In this document: piece after piece, positions 1 to 7,999 of the stretch
How the letters are laid out: every line of letters begins with the position of its first letter
How positions within the stretch are numbered: position 1 is the stretch's first letter
Position numbers and translations under genes: made by a program
Notes under the pieces: generated by a model
What the model saw: only the letters and a program-made list of their open reading frames with translations
The model's database searches: none
Told to the model about the DNA's origin: nothing
Assembly: GCF_019430885.1 (NCBI RefSeq)
Contig: NZ_JAHYBZ010000013.1
Coordinates: 1-64,000, forward strand
Direction of reading: 5' to 3'
Source: Roseomonas alba
GTDB taxonomy: Bacteria > Pseudomonadota > Alphaproteobacteria > Acetobacterales > Acetobacteraceae
Length of the DNA: 64,000 nucleotides

Positions 1-2
1 AG

Positions 3-800
3 ACGCCGCCGATACCAGCGCCTCCGCCACCGCGTCTTGCCGAACCGCTGCCCACGCCGCCGCGCCCTGACCAACCGGTGCCGCCTTCGGTCGCTGCGCC
101 GCCCAGCCCGCCGGCCCCACCGCCGAGCCAAGTGGCCGAGGCTCCGCCACCGCCACCCCCGCGGCCACAGCCGCCGACAGCCGAACCGATCCGCCCACCC
201 GTCACCGCCGAGGTGCCGCCCCCACAGCGACCGCCATTGCAGCCGCGGCCGCCGGAACCGACGCGCCCGCCCGTCACCGCGGAACTGCCGCCCCCGCCCC
301 CGCCCCCTCCGCCGCCGCCCACCCCGGCACCGCGCCCGCCGACCCAGACGGCCGAACGGGTCCCACCGCTCGACCTCACCAACCGCCCGCCAATCCGGCT
401 GGGCGAGCCAGGCCGGACGGGCGCGCCGCGGCGCGGGTTGGATCTCAGCCCGGGCGCCAATCTGCCGGGACCTGGCGAGGTGGAGCAGCTGCGCGTGCGC
501 GGCGCCGAGGCCGGACCCGACTGGCGCAACGCCTTCCGCCAATGGCTGGACCAGAACCTGCGCTATCCGCGCGAAGCGATCGACCTGCGCGAGCAGGGCC
601 CGGTCACCGTGCGCATCCAGACCGGCCCGGATGGCCGGGTGCGCGGTGTGGAGCTGCGCTCGGCATCACGCTCGATCCATCTGAACTTCTATTCGCAGAA
701 CGTCTTCCGGGGTGCGCGGCTGCCGCCCTTCCCGCCCGGCACGGCCGAGGACCAGGTCACGATCGACCTGACGATCAACTACATCCTCTATGGTCCGTAA
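3..800 (+). CDS. TonB-family energy transducer, 5' end outside window
   Basis: The frame is open from the left edge of the window, so the start and the expected N-terminal membrane anchor lie upstream. The first ~130 residues seen are almost pure proline-rich linker with PPP and RPPVTAE repeats, the usual periplasm-spanning rod of TonB proteins. The last ~90 residues form a compact TonB C-terminal-like domain (YPREAIDL, then a VTVRIQTGPDGRVRGVEL strand pair) that would contact the TonB box of outer-membrane receptors. TonB passes proton-motive-force energy from ExbB/ExbD to siderophore or vitamin receptors. ExbB/D are not visible. A GTG at 78 is an internal codon rather than a credible start. 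The TonB call rests on architecture; a TolA-like protein is a less likely alternative. Confidence 0.7.
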   Translation, partial: TPPIPAPPPPRLAEPLPTPPRPDQPVPPSVAAPPSPPAPPPSQVAEAPPPPPPRPQPPTAEPIRPPVTAEVPPPQRPPLQPRPPEPTRPPVTAELPPPPPPPPPPPTPAPRPPTQTAERVPPLDLTNRPPIRLGEPGRTGAPRRGLDLSPGANLPGPGEVEQLRVRGAEAGPDWRNAFRQWLDQNLRYPREAIDLREQGPVTVRIQTGPDGRVRGVELRSASRSIHLNFYSQNVFRGARLPPFPPGTAEDQVTIDLTINYILYGP

Positions 801-812
801 CGGCGCGCGCTG

Positions 813-1040
813 TCAGGCGTGCCCGACCTCGCCGAAGGCGTCGCGATTCGTGCTGCGCACGACGGCGGCGAAGAGGCGCAATGCATCAGGCCCGCCGCGG
901 TCGAGCAGCGCACCGTCCTCCATCTCGCGTGCCAGAATCTCGGCGTGTTCGGCCAGCGTTTCCGCGGCGCGGCGCAGGGCTTCGCGCGACAGGGCGAGTT
1001 GCAGGTCTTCGCTCAGTGTATTCCAGCCGGCAGGCCGCAT
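813..1040 (-). CDS. Small hypothetical protein
   Basis: A 75-residue acidic, helical, alanine- and leucine-rich protein with no signal peptide or membrane segment. I do not recognise the family. The ATG at 1040 was preferred to an in-frame TTG at 1091 because a purine-rich GGATGGAA lies a few bases upstream of it. It converges on the TonB gene with only 12 bp between stops. It lies 243 bp downstream of the MFS gene on the same strand. That spacer contains a GC hairpin (GCCGGCC/GGCCGGC at 1141-1162) and nothing else I can identify. The residue pattern (SEDLQLALSREALRRAAETLAEHAEIL) suggests two amphipathic helices. Confidence 0.5.
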   Translation of the reverse strand: MRPAGWNTLSEDLQLALSREALRRAAETLAEHAEILAREMEDGALLDRGGPDALRLFAAVVRSTNRDAFGEVGHA

Positions 1041-1283
1041 GGTGTTTCCATCCGGGTCAACCGCCGTTCTGGCGTGGATCGTGGCGCTCAATGCCGCAGA
1101 CCCATACTGGGACCGGACCGGTTAACGGCTCGTAAGGATGGCCGGCCGTGCCACGGGCCGGCGGCCGCCCCTGCCTTCCGCGCGGGCCTGGGAGGCTGCT
1201 CCTGCCGACCCGGTTCGCCCCTTGGCTGGCCAGAATATCAGTAGGGTGCCCCGGGCGCGAAGACCTTCCTCCGCTTTTCGGCC

Positions 1284-2477
1284 CTACGCCACGGCCCCGC
1301 GTGGTGCCCGCGTCGCCCAGTTGCTGGCGATCGCGACCAGCCCCACCATCAGCATCACCGGCCAGAACGCGGCGTAGGAGCCTGTGGCGTCCACCACCAT
1401 CGCCCCAGCCCCCGCGCCGATGAAGCCGCCGATCTGGTGCGACAGGAAGCAGACGCCGTACAGCGAACCGAGATCCGCCACCCCGAAGCGCCGCGCGATC
1501 GCGGCCGAGGTCAGCGGGATCGTCCCCAGCCAGATGAAGCCCATCGCCGCCGCGAAGATCATGGTGCCCCATTCGGAGGGCACGGTGGCGGCGAAGATCG
1601 CGATGCAAACGGTGCGCGCCAGGTAGATCGCGCCGAGAGCGATCTCGGGCCGGATGACATTGCCGATGCGGCCGCACAGCCAGGATCCGGGGATGTTGAA
1701 CAGCCCGATCAGCATCAGGGCGGTCACGCCGAGGCCCGTCGGCAAGCCGCACAGCGCGAGGTGCGCCGGCAGGTGCACCGTCAGGAAGGCGAGCTGGAAG
1801 CCGCAGGCGAAGAAGCCGAGCGTCAGCAGCGCGAAGTCCCGGTCCGCCAGCGCCCGCCGCGCCAGCGCCGGCAGCCCGGCGAGCCCGACCGGCGCCCGGC
1901 CCGGCACGCGCAGCGGCGCCCGCCATTCCAGCCGCGGGCAGATGACCAGCGCCAGCGCCATGGTCGCGGCCAGCAGGGTGAAGGCGAAGGAGGTGCCGCC
2001 CGTCTCGATGCCCCATTGCGCGAAGGGCACCATCGCCGCCTGGCCGACCGATCCGCCGGCGGAGGCGAGGCCGAGCGCGTCGCCGCGCCGGTGTTCCGGC
2101 ACGGCGCGTGCCACCGCGCCCAGCACCGTGCCCGCGCCCGCGGCCGCGGTGCCGAGGCCGGTCAGCACTCCGATCCCGACGAAGAGCGCCACCGGCGTGG
2201 GGAAGAAGGCCGGCAGCAGCAACCCGATGGCGTAGATCCCGGCGCCCGTCAGCGCCACGCGCCCCGCACCGAAGCGGTCCGCCATGGCGCCGGCGATCGG
2301 CTGGCCGAGGCCCCAAATCAGGTTGTGGACGGCGACCGAAGCGCCCAGCACCGTGGCGCTGATCCCGTGCTCGACCCCGAGAGGCAGGAGGAAGAGGCCG
2401 AAGGTCTGGCGCGCGCCGAGTGACAGCGAGACCGAGGCGGCAGCGGAGAGGACGACGATCCAGGCAGCGGCAGGCAT
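1284..2477 (-). CDS. MFS transporter, 12-TM type
   Basis: A 397-residue inner-membrane major facilitator transporter. Hydrophobic segments run throughout, beginning with an N-terminal helix (AAWIVVLSAAASVSLSLG) followed by RQTFGLFLLPL. A cytosolic loop between TM2 and TM3 reads GQPIAGAMADRFGAGRV, the standard MFS G-x-x-x-D-R-x-G signature. The early RQTFG/GISATVLG pattern resembles the oxalate/formate-antiporter (OFA-like) and monocarboxylate-type MFS branch, so an organic anion is a reasonable but unproven substrate. The start is an ATG at 2477. Nothing adjacent fixes the substrate: the neighbours are a small hypothetical and a DUF1127 gene. Confidence 0.85.
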   Translation of the reverse strand: MPAAAWIVVLSAAASVSLSLGARQTFGLFLLPLGVEHGISATVLGASVAVHNLIWGLGQPIAGAMADRFGAGRVALTGAGIYAIGLLLPAFFPTPVALFVGIGVLTGLGTAAAGAGTVLGAVARAVPEHRRGDALGLASAGGSVGQAAMVPFAQWGIETGGTSFAFTLLAATMALALVICPRLEWRAPLRVPGRAPVGLAGLPALARRALADRDFALLTLGFFACGFQLAFLTVHLPAHLALCGLPTGLGVTALMLIGLFNIPGSWLCGRIGNVIRPEIALGAIYLARTVCIAIFAATVPSEWGTMIFAAAMGFIWLGTIPLTSAAIARRFGVADLGSLYGVCFLSHQIGGFIGAGAGAMVVDATGSYAAFWPVMLMVGLVAIASNWATRAPRGAVA

Positions 2478-2592
2478 GGTGCCATGTCACCCGCCCGGTC
2501 GCCTTGCCGCAATCGTTCCGGCGGCATGGCTGCCGCGCGCCGCGTTACCTCTTGAAACATGGCTGGCCGCCCCGTGGGCGGTAGAAACGAAA

Positions 2593-2620
2593 GGGCCGCA
2601 GCCGGGGGAGGCTGCGGCCC
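2593..2620 (-). terminator. Intrinsic terminator of the DUF1127 gene
   Basis: A perfect 11-bp stem (GGGCCGCAGCC / GGCTGCGGCCC) encloses a 6-nt loop. Read leftward it is followed by TTTCGTTTC, a T-rich tail. It lies 63 bp past the stop codon of the leftward DUF1127 gene, so it is most simply that gene's rho-independent terminator. Confidence 0.85.
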
Positions 2621-2683
2621 TGCGTTGTCATGCAGGCGTCAGGGGGGTTCGGCCTGCACGACCCGTGTGATGGCGATCCGCGC

Positions 2684-3046
2684 TCAGGCCGCGCGGGGCG
2701 CGGGCTTCTCATCGGCGTCGTTGGCGGCGCGTGCCTTGAAGCCAGGCTCGAAGACATTGCCGATATCGAAGCGGGTCATGCCGATATCGCGCAGCTCGCG
2801 ATCCGACAGGCGACGCAGCGCATTGTAGGTCTCGAGGCGGGCCGGCAGGCTGGCAATGCCACGAACCGCGGCGCCGAGGCCGCGGATGGCAGCCTGGATG
2901 CCGCTGAGCACGGCATTCGAGAAAGCTTCCTCACGCGCCGCGGCGGCGGTGGCGAGCAGGGCCCGCACGTTCTCTTCGTGGCGGGAGGCGGCGGTCACGC
3001 CGGGCAGCAGCAGGGCAGCCTCGGCCTTGGTGTTACGGGCGTCCAT
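2684..3046 (-). CDS. DUF1127 domain protein
   Basis: A 120-residue protein with a C-terminal DUF1127 (YjiS-like) motif: TYNALRRLSDRELRDIGMTR, preceded by a short hydrophobic-amphipathic stretch. Proteins of this family are small, arginine-rich at the conserved helix, and often induced by stress or phosphate/carbon state. Some act as RNA-binding regulators in Rhodobacter and Agrobacterium. Here the domain occupies about residues 70-105, and the N-terminal ~65 residues are an alanine-rich helical extension, longer than the common ~50-residue form. The gene stands alone, diverges from pepP and ends in its own terminator. An AT-rich patch (AATATATT, 3106-3113) lies ~60 bp upstream and may be part of its promoter. 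Confidence 0.85.
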   Translation of the reverse strand: MDARNTKAEAALLLPGVTAASRHEENVRALLATAAAAREEAFSNAVLSGIQAAIRGLGAAVRGIASLPARLETYNALRRLSDRELRDIGMTRFDIGNVFEPGFKARAANDADEKPAPRAA

Positions 3047-3178
3047 GATAAGTGTCCTTGGTCTGGCCGGCGCTCCATTCCGGGCGCCAACCTTTCGTGT
3101 CGGGAATATATTGACGCGAAAGCCACAGGTGGTGCGCCAAGGTCACGAATGAGCCATGCGTCTTGCGCATGAATTCCT

Positions 3179-4984
3179 GTGGATGCGTGCAACTTTGCAG
3201 TAACAAGGATCACAGCCCTGTCTCCGCAAGACCGCCTCGCCGCGCTGCGTGCCCACCTCGCCGAGGCCGGCGTGCAGGGCTTCATCATCCCCCGCGCCGA
3301 TGAGCATCTCGGCGAGTACGTCCCGCCCTCCGGTGAGCGTCTTGCATGGCTCACCGGATTCACCGGTTCCGCCGGCATGGCGATCGTGCTGCCCGACCGG
3401 GCCGCGGTCTTCACCGATGGCCGCTATACCCTTCAGGTCCGGGACCAGACCGATCCCGCCCTCTGGGAATGCCGCCACGTCACCGATGAACCGGCGAGCG
3501 AATGGCTCAAGGCCCACGGCCAGGACCTGACCATCGGCTACGATCCCTGGCTGCATCCGGCGCCGGCGATCGAGCGACTCTCCGTGCCCGGCGTGCATCT
3601 GGTGCCGCTGCCGGCGAACCCCCTCGACGCCGTCTGGAAGGACCGCCCGACGCCGCCGATGGCAGAGGCCGTGCCGCACCCGCTCGCCTTCGCCGGCAAG
3701 GCGGCGGCGGATAAGCGCGCCGAGGCCGCCGCGGCCCTGCGCGAGGCCGGCGACGCCGCCGTCGTGCTGTCGGATCCGCATTCCGTGGCCTGGCTGCTGA
3801 ACATCCGCGGCGGGGACCTCGCGCATACGCCGCTCGCGCTCGGCTTCGCGCTGCTGCATGACGATGCGCATGTCGATCTGTTCATGGCGCCCGCCAAGGT
3901 GCCGCCCGAAACCCGCGCGCATCTCGGCAACCAGGTGGTGGTCCGGCCGCGCGAGGACCTGCCCCATGCCCTCGACGCGCTGCGCGGCAAGCGTGTGCGC
4001 CTCGATGCCGACACCACGCCTGCCTGGTTCTCCCACTGGCTGACCGAAGCCGGTGCGACGATCACCCTCGGCGAAGACCCCTGCCGCATGCCGCGTGCCT
4101 GCAAGAACGCGGTGGAGCGCGAGGGCGCGCGCAATGCGCACTTCCGCGATGCGGTTGCCATGGCACGCTTCCTTCACTGGTTCGCGCAGGAAGCGCCGAA
4201 GGGCCACCTGACCGAGATCTCGGCCGCCGATCAGCTTCTCGCCTTCCGCCGGCAGGTGGACCGGTTCCGTGCGGAGTCATTCCCCGCCATCTCCGGCGCC
4301 GGAGAGCACGGCGCCATCGTCCATTACCGCGTCACCCCGGAGACCGACCGCCGCATCGCGCCGGATGAGGTCTATCTAATCGATTCCGGCGCCCAGTATC
4401 TGGACGGCACCACCGACATTACCCGCACGATCTGGACCGGCCCCGGCACGGCCCCCGCCGCGTTGAAGGACCGCGTCACCCGGGTGCTGAAGGGCCACAT
4501 CGCGCTGGCCACCGCGCATTTCCCGTCAGGCGTCGCGGGCCCGCATCTCGATGCGCTGGCGCGGCGGCCGCTCTGGGATGCCGGGCTCGACTACGACCAC
4601 GGCACGGGTCATGGCGTTGGTTCCTTCCTCTCGGTCCATGAAGGCCCGGTCGCCTTCAGCCGCGCTGCGCGCGTCGTGCCCCTGCGCGAGGGCATGATCC
4701 TGTCGAACGAGCCGGGCTTCTACGCGACCGGGGAATACGGCATCCGGCTCGAGAACCTGCTGCTCGTCATCCCCGCCACACTGCCGTTGGCGAGCAAGCC
4801 GTTCCTGGCCTTCGAGACGCTCACCCTCGCGCCCTTCGACCGAGCGTTGATCGATCCGTCGCTTCTGACGGCGGCGGAACGCGACTGGCTGAACGGGTAC
4901 CATGCACGGGTGCTCGCCGAAGTCGGCCCGCAGGTCGGGCGGGATGTGGGGGAGTGGCTGAAGGAAGCCTGCGCGGCGCTGTAG
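3179..4984 (+). CDS. pepP: Xaa-Pro aminopeptidase (M24B)
   Basis: A 601-residue cytosolic dinuclear-metal aminopeptidase that releases an N-terminal residue preceding proline. Two creatinase-like N-terminal subdomains (FTGSAGMAIVLPDRAAVFTDGRYT near residues 60-80) precede the pita-bread catalytic domain. Metal ligands visible are D402 and D413 in DSGAQYLDGTTDITRT, H478 in GTGHGVGSF, a Glu in SNEPGFY and a Glu in IRLENLL. The length matches the ~600-residue eukaryote-like APP1 group, which is common in alphaproteobacteria, rather than the ~440-residue E. coli PepP. The start is a GTG at 3179; no in-frame ATG occurs before the conserved region, so the exact start is uncertain. A repeat element begins 5 bp after the stop. 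Confidence 0.92.
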   Translation: MDACNFAVTRITALSPQDRLAALRAHLAEAGVQGFIIPRADEHLGEYVPPSGERLAWLTGFTGSAGMAIVLPDRAAVFTDGRYTLQVRDQTDPALWECRHVTDEPASEWLKAHGQDLTIGYDPWLHPAPAIERLSVPGVHLVPLPANPLDAVWKDRPTPPMAEAVPHPLAFAGKAAADKRAEAAAALREAGDAAVVLSDPHSVAWLLNIRGGDLAHTPLALGFALLHDDAHVDLFMAPAKVPPETRAHLGNQVVVRPREDLPHALDALRGKRVRLDADTTPAWFSHWLTEAGATITLGEDPCRMPRACKNAVEREGARNAHFRDAVAMARFLHWFAQEAPKGHLTEISAADQLLAFRRQVDRFRAESFPAISGAGEHGAIVHYRVTPETDRRIAPDEVYLIDSGAQYLDGTTDITRTIWTGPGTAPAALKDRVTRVLKGHIALATAHFPSGVAGPHLDALARRPLWDAGLDYDHGTGHGVGSFLSVHEGPVAFSRAARVVPLREGMILSNEPGFYATGEYGIRLENLLLVIPATLPLASKPFLAFETLTLAPFDRALIDPSLLTAAERDWLNGYHARVLAEVGPQVGRDVGEWLKEACAAL

Positions 4985-4989
4985 GAGGG

Positions 4990-5214
4990 CGGAGGGGCCT
5001 TGCCCCTCCGAACCATCCTAAAGGCCACAATGCCTTTGGAAACCGATACCTGGTGTTGGGCGGGGGAGACATTTCCCGGCACCCACTCGCGCGCCGTGCG
5101 CATCGCGCCATTCGTCACGGCGTGTGCATCCATGGCTGGCGCCACGTGATGGTTTCCAAGGGCCCTGTGGCCTTTGGCGGGCGGGGGTTCCGGGGGAGGG
5201 CAGAGCCATCCCCC
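4990..5214. repeat. Dispersed bookend repeat, family 1, copy A
   Basis: This is a non-coding element filling most of the 340-bp space between pepP and the convergent JmjC gene. It opens with hairpin CGGAGGGGC-CTT-GCCCCTCCG (4990-5010). An AAAGGC...GCCTTTGG hairpin and the conserved arm GGAAACCGATACCTGGTG follow. It closes with the mirror-order module GGTTTCCAAGGGCC...GGCCTTTGG plus a degenerate GGGGGAGGG hairpin (5151-5214). The outer parts are conserved among copies and the middle ~90 bp are not. I see no gene in 4985-5324. Confidence 0.75.
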
Positions 5215-5324
5215 CGCGCTACCATCGCCACAATCTCCGTGCGTACGGAGCAGGGCCCCTCCGCTTCCGCCCCCGAACGAGGCAATCGGGCCGCTGGTGG
5301 GGCGTCGCTGGCTGCTTTCCCCGG

Positions 5325-6506
5325 CTACACCCGCTCCAGCAGCCCCACCTGCGCCAGCCGCCGGCAGAACCCCAACGCATCCCCGCCGAGCTCCGCCGGC
5401 GTCGCGCCATCCTCCAGCGCCATCAGCCAGTCCATCTGCTGCGCGGTGAATTTCTCCACTCCGCCATACCAGCGCAGCACCGCGCCACCGCCTTCGAAAG
5501 GCACCAACGTATGGTGCATGCTTTCCGACAGCCGCAGCCGGTCGGTCGGGCAGGGTGTCGGCGTGTGCAGCGACCGCCCGGGCAGGGACATGCGATCGCG
5601 CGTGATGCGGTCCAGCGCCGCCATGGCGAGGCGATCCGCAATGCCGGCCGTGTCGAGCGCTGCGAGCGCGGCCGTCAGCTTCTCGCGCAGCAGCGCGATG
5701 CCATCCGGCTCGGCCAGGCGCCAGGTCGGCAGGGCGGCGCGCAGCGCGGGTTCCTCGGCCTCCAGCTCGGTCAGCAATTCGCGCAGCATTTCGCCGAGGC
5801 CGGGCTCCATCAGCCCGATGGTGATGTGCAGGGAGGGTTCCTCGCCCTGCTGCACCATCGCTTCATGCATCACGCCGCGCGGCAGGTAGAGCACGTCGCC
5901 CGGGGACATCAGCAGCTCGTGCGGCTCGCCTTCGGTCGCAACGCTGTTGGTCCAGGGCGTGTGGCGGGTTGGCGCGGCATAGGGGATGGCGTCCCAGACG
6001 CGCCAAGCCTTGCGACCGGAGACCTGCAGCACCAGCACGTCATGTGTGTCGAAATGCACGCGGAAGCCTTGGGCGTCCGGCGGGGTCAGGTAGATGTTGG
6101 CCTGCACGCCGTGCAGGAAGGCCTTCTCCAACCCGCGACAGAAGCGGGCGAGCGGCGGATGGACCTCATGGAATTGCGCGATGACGAGGCTCGCCCCTGC
6201 ATCGTGCAGGGCGAAGAGCCGGGGCAGGTCGACGCGGTCACCGCTCTCCTCGATGTAGTCGTCGATCGGCACGGCGGCGCTGCCCTTGCGCGACCCGTCC
6301 GCCATGGCGACGCGCGGCGTGCGCGCCGCATCGGTGCGCAGGAAGGCGTCGAGATCGGCGATCGACAGCAGCCCGCTGAAACGGTCCGCGTCATTGCCCG
6401 GCATCAGCCGCCAGGCGGTGCCCTCGCGCAGGGCGAGGCCGTCCTCCAGCGACAGGGTTCCGAAGGCCAGGGACCAGGCGTCCTCGGCGAGTGTGGTGGC
6501 CATCAT
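5325..6506 (-). CDS. JmjC/cupin-4 2-oxoglutarate oxygenase
   Basis: A 393-residue protein of the cupin_4/JmjC ribosomal-oxygenase family (YcfD/RoxA, NO66/MINA type). These Fe(II)/2-oxoglutarate enzymes hydroxylate protein side chains, for example an Arg of ribosomal protein L16. The iron triad is visible as H151-x-D153 in RVHFDTHDVLVLQ and H214 in YLPRGVMHEA, within a double-stranded beta-helix that includes NIYLTPPDAQGF. Residues ~235-393 form a helical C-terminal region as in YcfD-like enzymes. Two adjacent ATG codons follow GACGAGGATC, so the true start may be 6503. It lies 60 bp downstream of, and in the same direction as, two repeat-protein genes. Those proteins are candidate substrates by context only; a ribosomal protein is the conventional alternative. 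Confidence 0.82.
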   Translation of the reverse strand: MMATTLAEDAWSLAFGTLSLEDGLALREGTAWRLMPGNDADRFSGLLSIADLDAFLRTDAARTPRVAMADGSRKGSAAVPIDDYIEESGDRVDLPRLFALHDAGASLVIAQFHEVHPPLARFCRGLEKAFLHGVQANIYLTPPDAQGFRVHFDTHDVLVLQVSGRKAWRVWDAIPYAAPTRHTPWTNSVATEGEPHELLMSPGDVLYLPRGVMHEAMVQQGEEPSLHITIGLMEPGLGEMLRELLTELEAEEPALRAALPTWRLAEPDGIALLREKLTAALAALDTAGIADRLAMAALDRITRDRMSLPGRSLHTPTPCPTDRLRLSESMHHTLVPFEGGGAVLRWYGGVEKFTAQQMDWLMALEDGATPAELGGDALGFCRRLAQVGLLERV

Positions 6507-6566
6507 GATCCTCGTCTGCGGCCCGCGACGGTAAGCGGGCCGCTGTCGGTGAAGCGGCGGTGCGGC

Positions 6567-7160
6567 TCAGCGCCAGCCGCGGCCGCGGCCCGGCGCGTCG
6601 TTGGGGTCGTTGTCGGTCACGCCGCGCGGCACCGCGCGATAGCCGCCGCGGCCATTGCCCGGTCCGTCACTCGGGTCGTTGTCCGTGATGCCCGTGCCGC
6701 GGCGAACGCCCCGGCCATAGCCGGACGGATCGCTCGGATCGCCGTCATTGATGCCGGTATAGGGTCGGCCCTGCGGGCGCGCGCTGTAGCCCCGGCCATA
6801 GCCCGGCCCGTCATTCGGGTCGTTGTCCGTGATGCCCGTGCGCGGACGCCCGCGATAGCCGCCGCGGCCATTGCCCGGTCCGTCACTCGGGTCGTTGTCC
6901 GTGATGCCCGTGCCGCGGCGACCGCCCCGGCCGTAGCCGGGCGAATCGTTCGGATCGTTGTCGGTAAGGCCGGTGCGGTACTGCACCGGCGTCGGCTCCA
7001 GCGCCTCGGCCGCCGGCGCGGCGGCCACAGCGGCGGCGCCGACCGAGGCGACCTGGAGGACCAGCAGGCGGCGGCCCAGGCCACGGCGCGCGGGCTCGGC
7101 CAATGTCTTCCCATCCTCGGGCGGCGGCGCGTGCCCCGTCGGATCATTCCTCTCAGTCAT
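6567..7160 (-). CDS. Exported Asp-rich repeat protein, six repeats
   Basis: A 197-residue protein of unrecognised family. A hydrophilic N-terminus leads to RRGLGRRLLVLQ and a hydrophobic alanine-rich segment ending in an AEA site near residue 55. This looks like a Sec- or Tat-type signal with an unusually long n-region. The remainder is six copies of a ~25-residue unit with core T-D-N-D-P-[NS]-D-x-P-G-[YN]-G-R-G, joined by Arg/Gly-rich linkers; the fourth copy is degenerate (NDGDPSDPSGYGRG). The spaced acidic residues resemble calcium loops but lack a helix-loop-helix frame. The ATG at 7160 was chosen because GGAGAG lies about 9 bases upstream, whereas the GTG at 7169 directly abuts that site. 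A paralogue lies 100 bp upstream and an oxygenase gene downstream. Confidence 0.8.
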   Translation of the reverse strand: MTERNDPTGHAPPPEDGKTLAEPARRGLGRRLLVLQVASVGAAAVAAAPAAEALEPTPVQYRTGLTDNDPNDSPGYGRGGRRGTGITDNDPSDGPGNGRGGYRGRPRTGITDNDPNDGPGYGRGYSARPQGRPYTGINDGDPSDPSGYGRGVRRGTGITDNDPSDGPGNGRGGYRAVPRGVTDNDPNDAPGRGRGWR

Positions 7161-7260
7161 CGCAATCACTCTCCTTCCCCGGCCGTATCATCGGACCAGC
7201 ATCACGGTTTCGGCAAGAAAGGTGAGTGAGAGGTTGGTGCGCGGCCTCACGTCGCGTGGC

Positions 7261-7704
7261 CTACCAACCACGGCCGCGTCCCGGCGCGTCATAGGGATCG
7301 CTGTCGCTGACCCGACGGCGCGAGCCACGGCCCTGTCCGGGGCCGTCATTCGGGTCGGCATCGGTGATGCCGGTGCCGCGGATGCCGCCACCCCGGCCGT
7401 AGCCGGGTCCGTCGGACGGATCGGCGTCCGTCAGGCCGGTACGACGCCGGCGCGGATCATAGGTGCCGCGACCTTGGCCCGGTCCGTCCGCTGGGTCGGC
7501 GTCGGTGTAGCCGGTGCGCAGGCGGTTTCCGCCCCGACCATAGCCTGGTCCGTCATTGGGATCGGCATCCGTTAACCCCGTGCGCCCGGGTTGCGGGGGC
7601 GCGCCCACGCAGCCGGCCAACAGCGAGCCCGCCGCCGCAAGCCCACCGATGCGCAACACCATCAGTCGCCGCCTGAGTCGCGGAGAATCCTTGTCCTGGT
7701 GCAA
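7261..7704 (-). CDS. Asp-rich repeat lipoprotein, five repeats
   Basis: A 147-residue paralogue of the next gene. The N-terminus RLRRRLMVLRIGGLAAAG leads into a lipobox SLLAGC, so the mature protein should be a lipoprotein anchored at Cys32. The twin Arg before the hydrophobic core would also suit Tat export. After a PPQP linker come five repeats with core T-D-A-D-P-x-D-G-P-G-[YQ]-G-R-G. The last is altered to SDSDPYDAPGRGRGW and is nearly identical to the final repeat of the neighbour (DNDPNDAPGRGRGW). The TTG start at 7704 is supported by GGGGAGGG eight bases upstream. The shared terminal unit indicates tandem duplication. Function is unknown; a cell-envelope calcium-binding or scaffold role is only a guess. 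Confidence 0.8.
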   Translation of the reverse strand: MHQDKDSPRLRRRLMVLRIGGLAAAGSLLAGCVGAPPQPGRTGLTDADPNDGPGYGRGGNRLRTGYTDADPADGPGQGRGTYDPRRRRTGLTDADPSDGPGYGRGGGIRGTGITDADPNDGPGQGRGSRRRVSDSDPYDAPGRGRGW

Positions 7705-7824
7705 TGGCGAGCCCTCCCCACGCCATCCTTCCGCCTGGCACGGGCCGCGCGCAAGGCGACGATGTCGTGGGAAGGGCCCACATCAGTACCGTGTGGTCCC
7801 GGCAGCGGATCGGCGCCGCGGGAT

Positions 7825-7850
7825 CGAGGCGGCTGGCCGAAGCCGCCTCG
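7825..7850 (+). terminator. Terminator-like hairpin without an obvious gene
   Basis: A perfect 10-bp stem (CGAGGCGGCT / AGCCGCCTCG) with a GGCCGA loop. Read rightward it is followed 12 bases later by a T-rich stretch (ATTCTTTGTCTT). No rightward gene ends here, so it may end a small RNA or simply be a stable stem upstream of the leftward lipoprotein gene. Confidence 0.4.
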
Positions 7851-7980
7851 TCCGGCGTCATTCTTTGTCTTGGCCCACAACCCCCGTGACCAGAGGCCAT
7901 GGCGATGGTGGGCGAGCGGCGCACCCAAATCCGGCGATGCAGGTGGGAAGGTGCGGTTGAAAGCGTGCAGCGCGGACTTG

Positions 7981-7999
7981 AATGCGAATGATTCGCATT
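7981..7999. promoter_or_regulatory. Fur/Mur-like palindrome
   Basis: The sequence AATGCGAATGATTCGCATT is a perfect 9-1-9 inverted repeat. Its inner part has the 7-1-7 form TGCGAAT-G-ATTCGCA, resembling Fur-family (Fur/Mur) operators. It lies 277 bp upstream of the leftward repeat lipoprotein and 373 bp upstream of the rightward acyl-CoA dehydrogenase. Neither is a classical iron gene, so the target is unclear. Confidence 0.5.
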
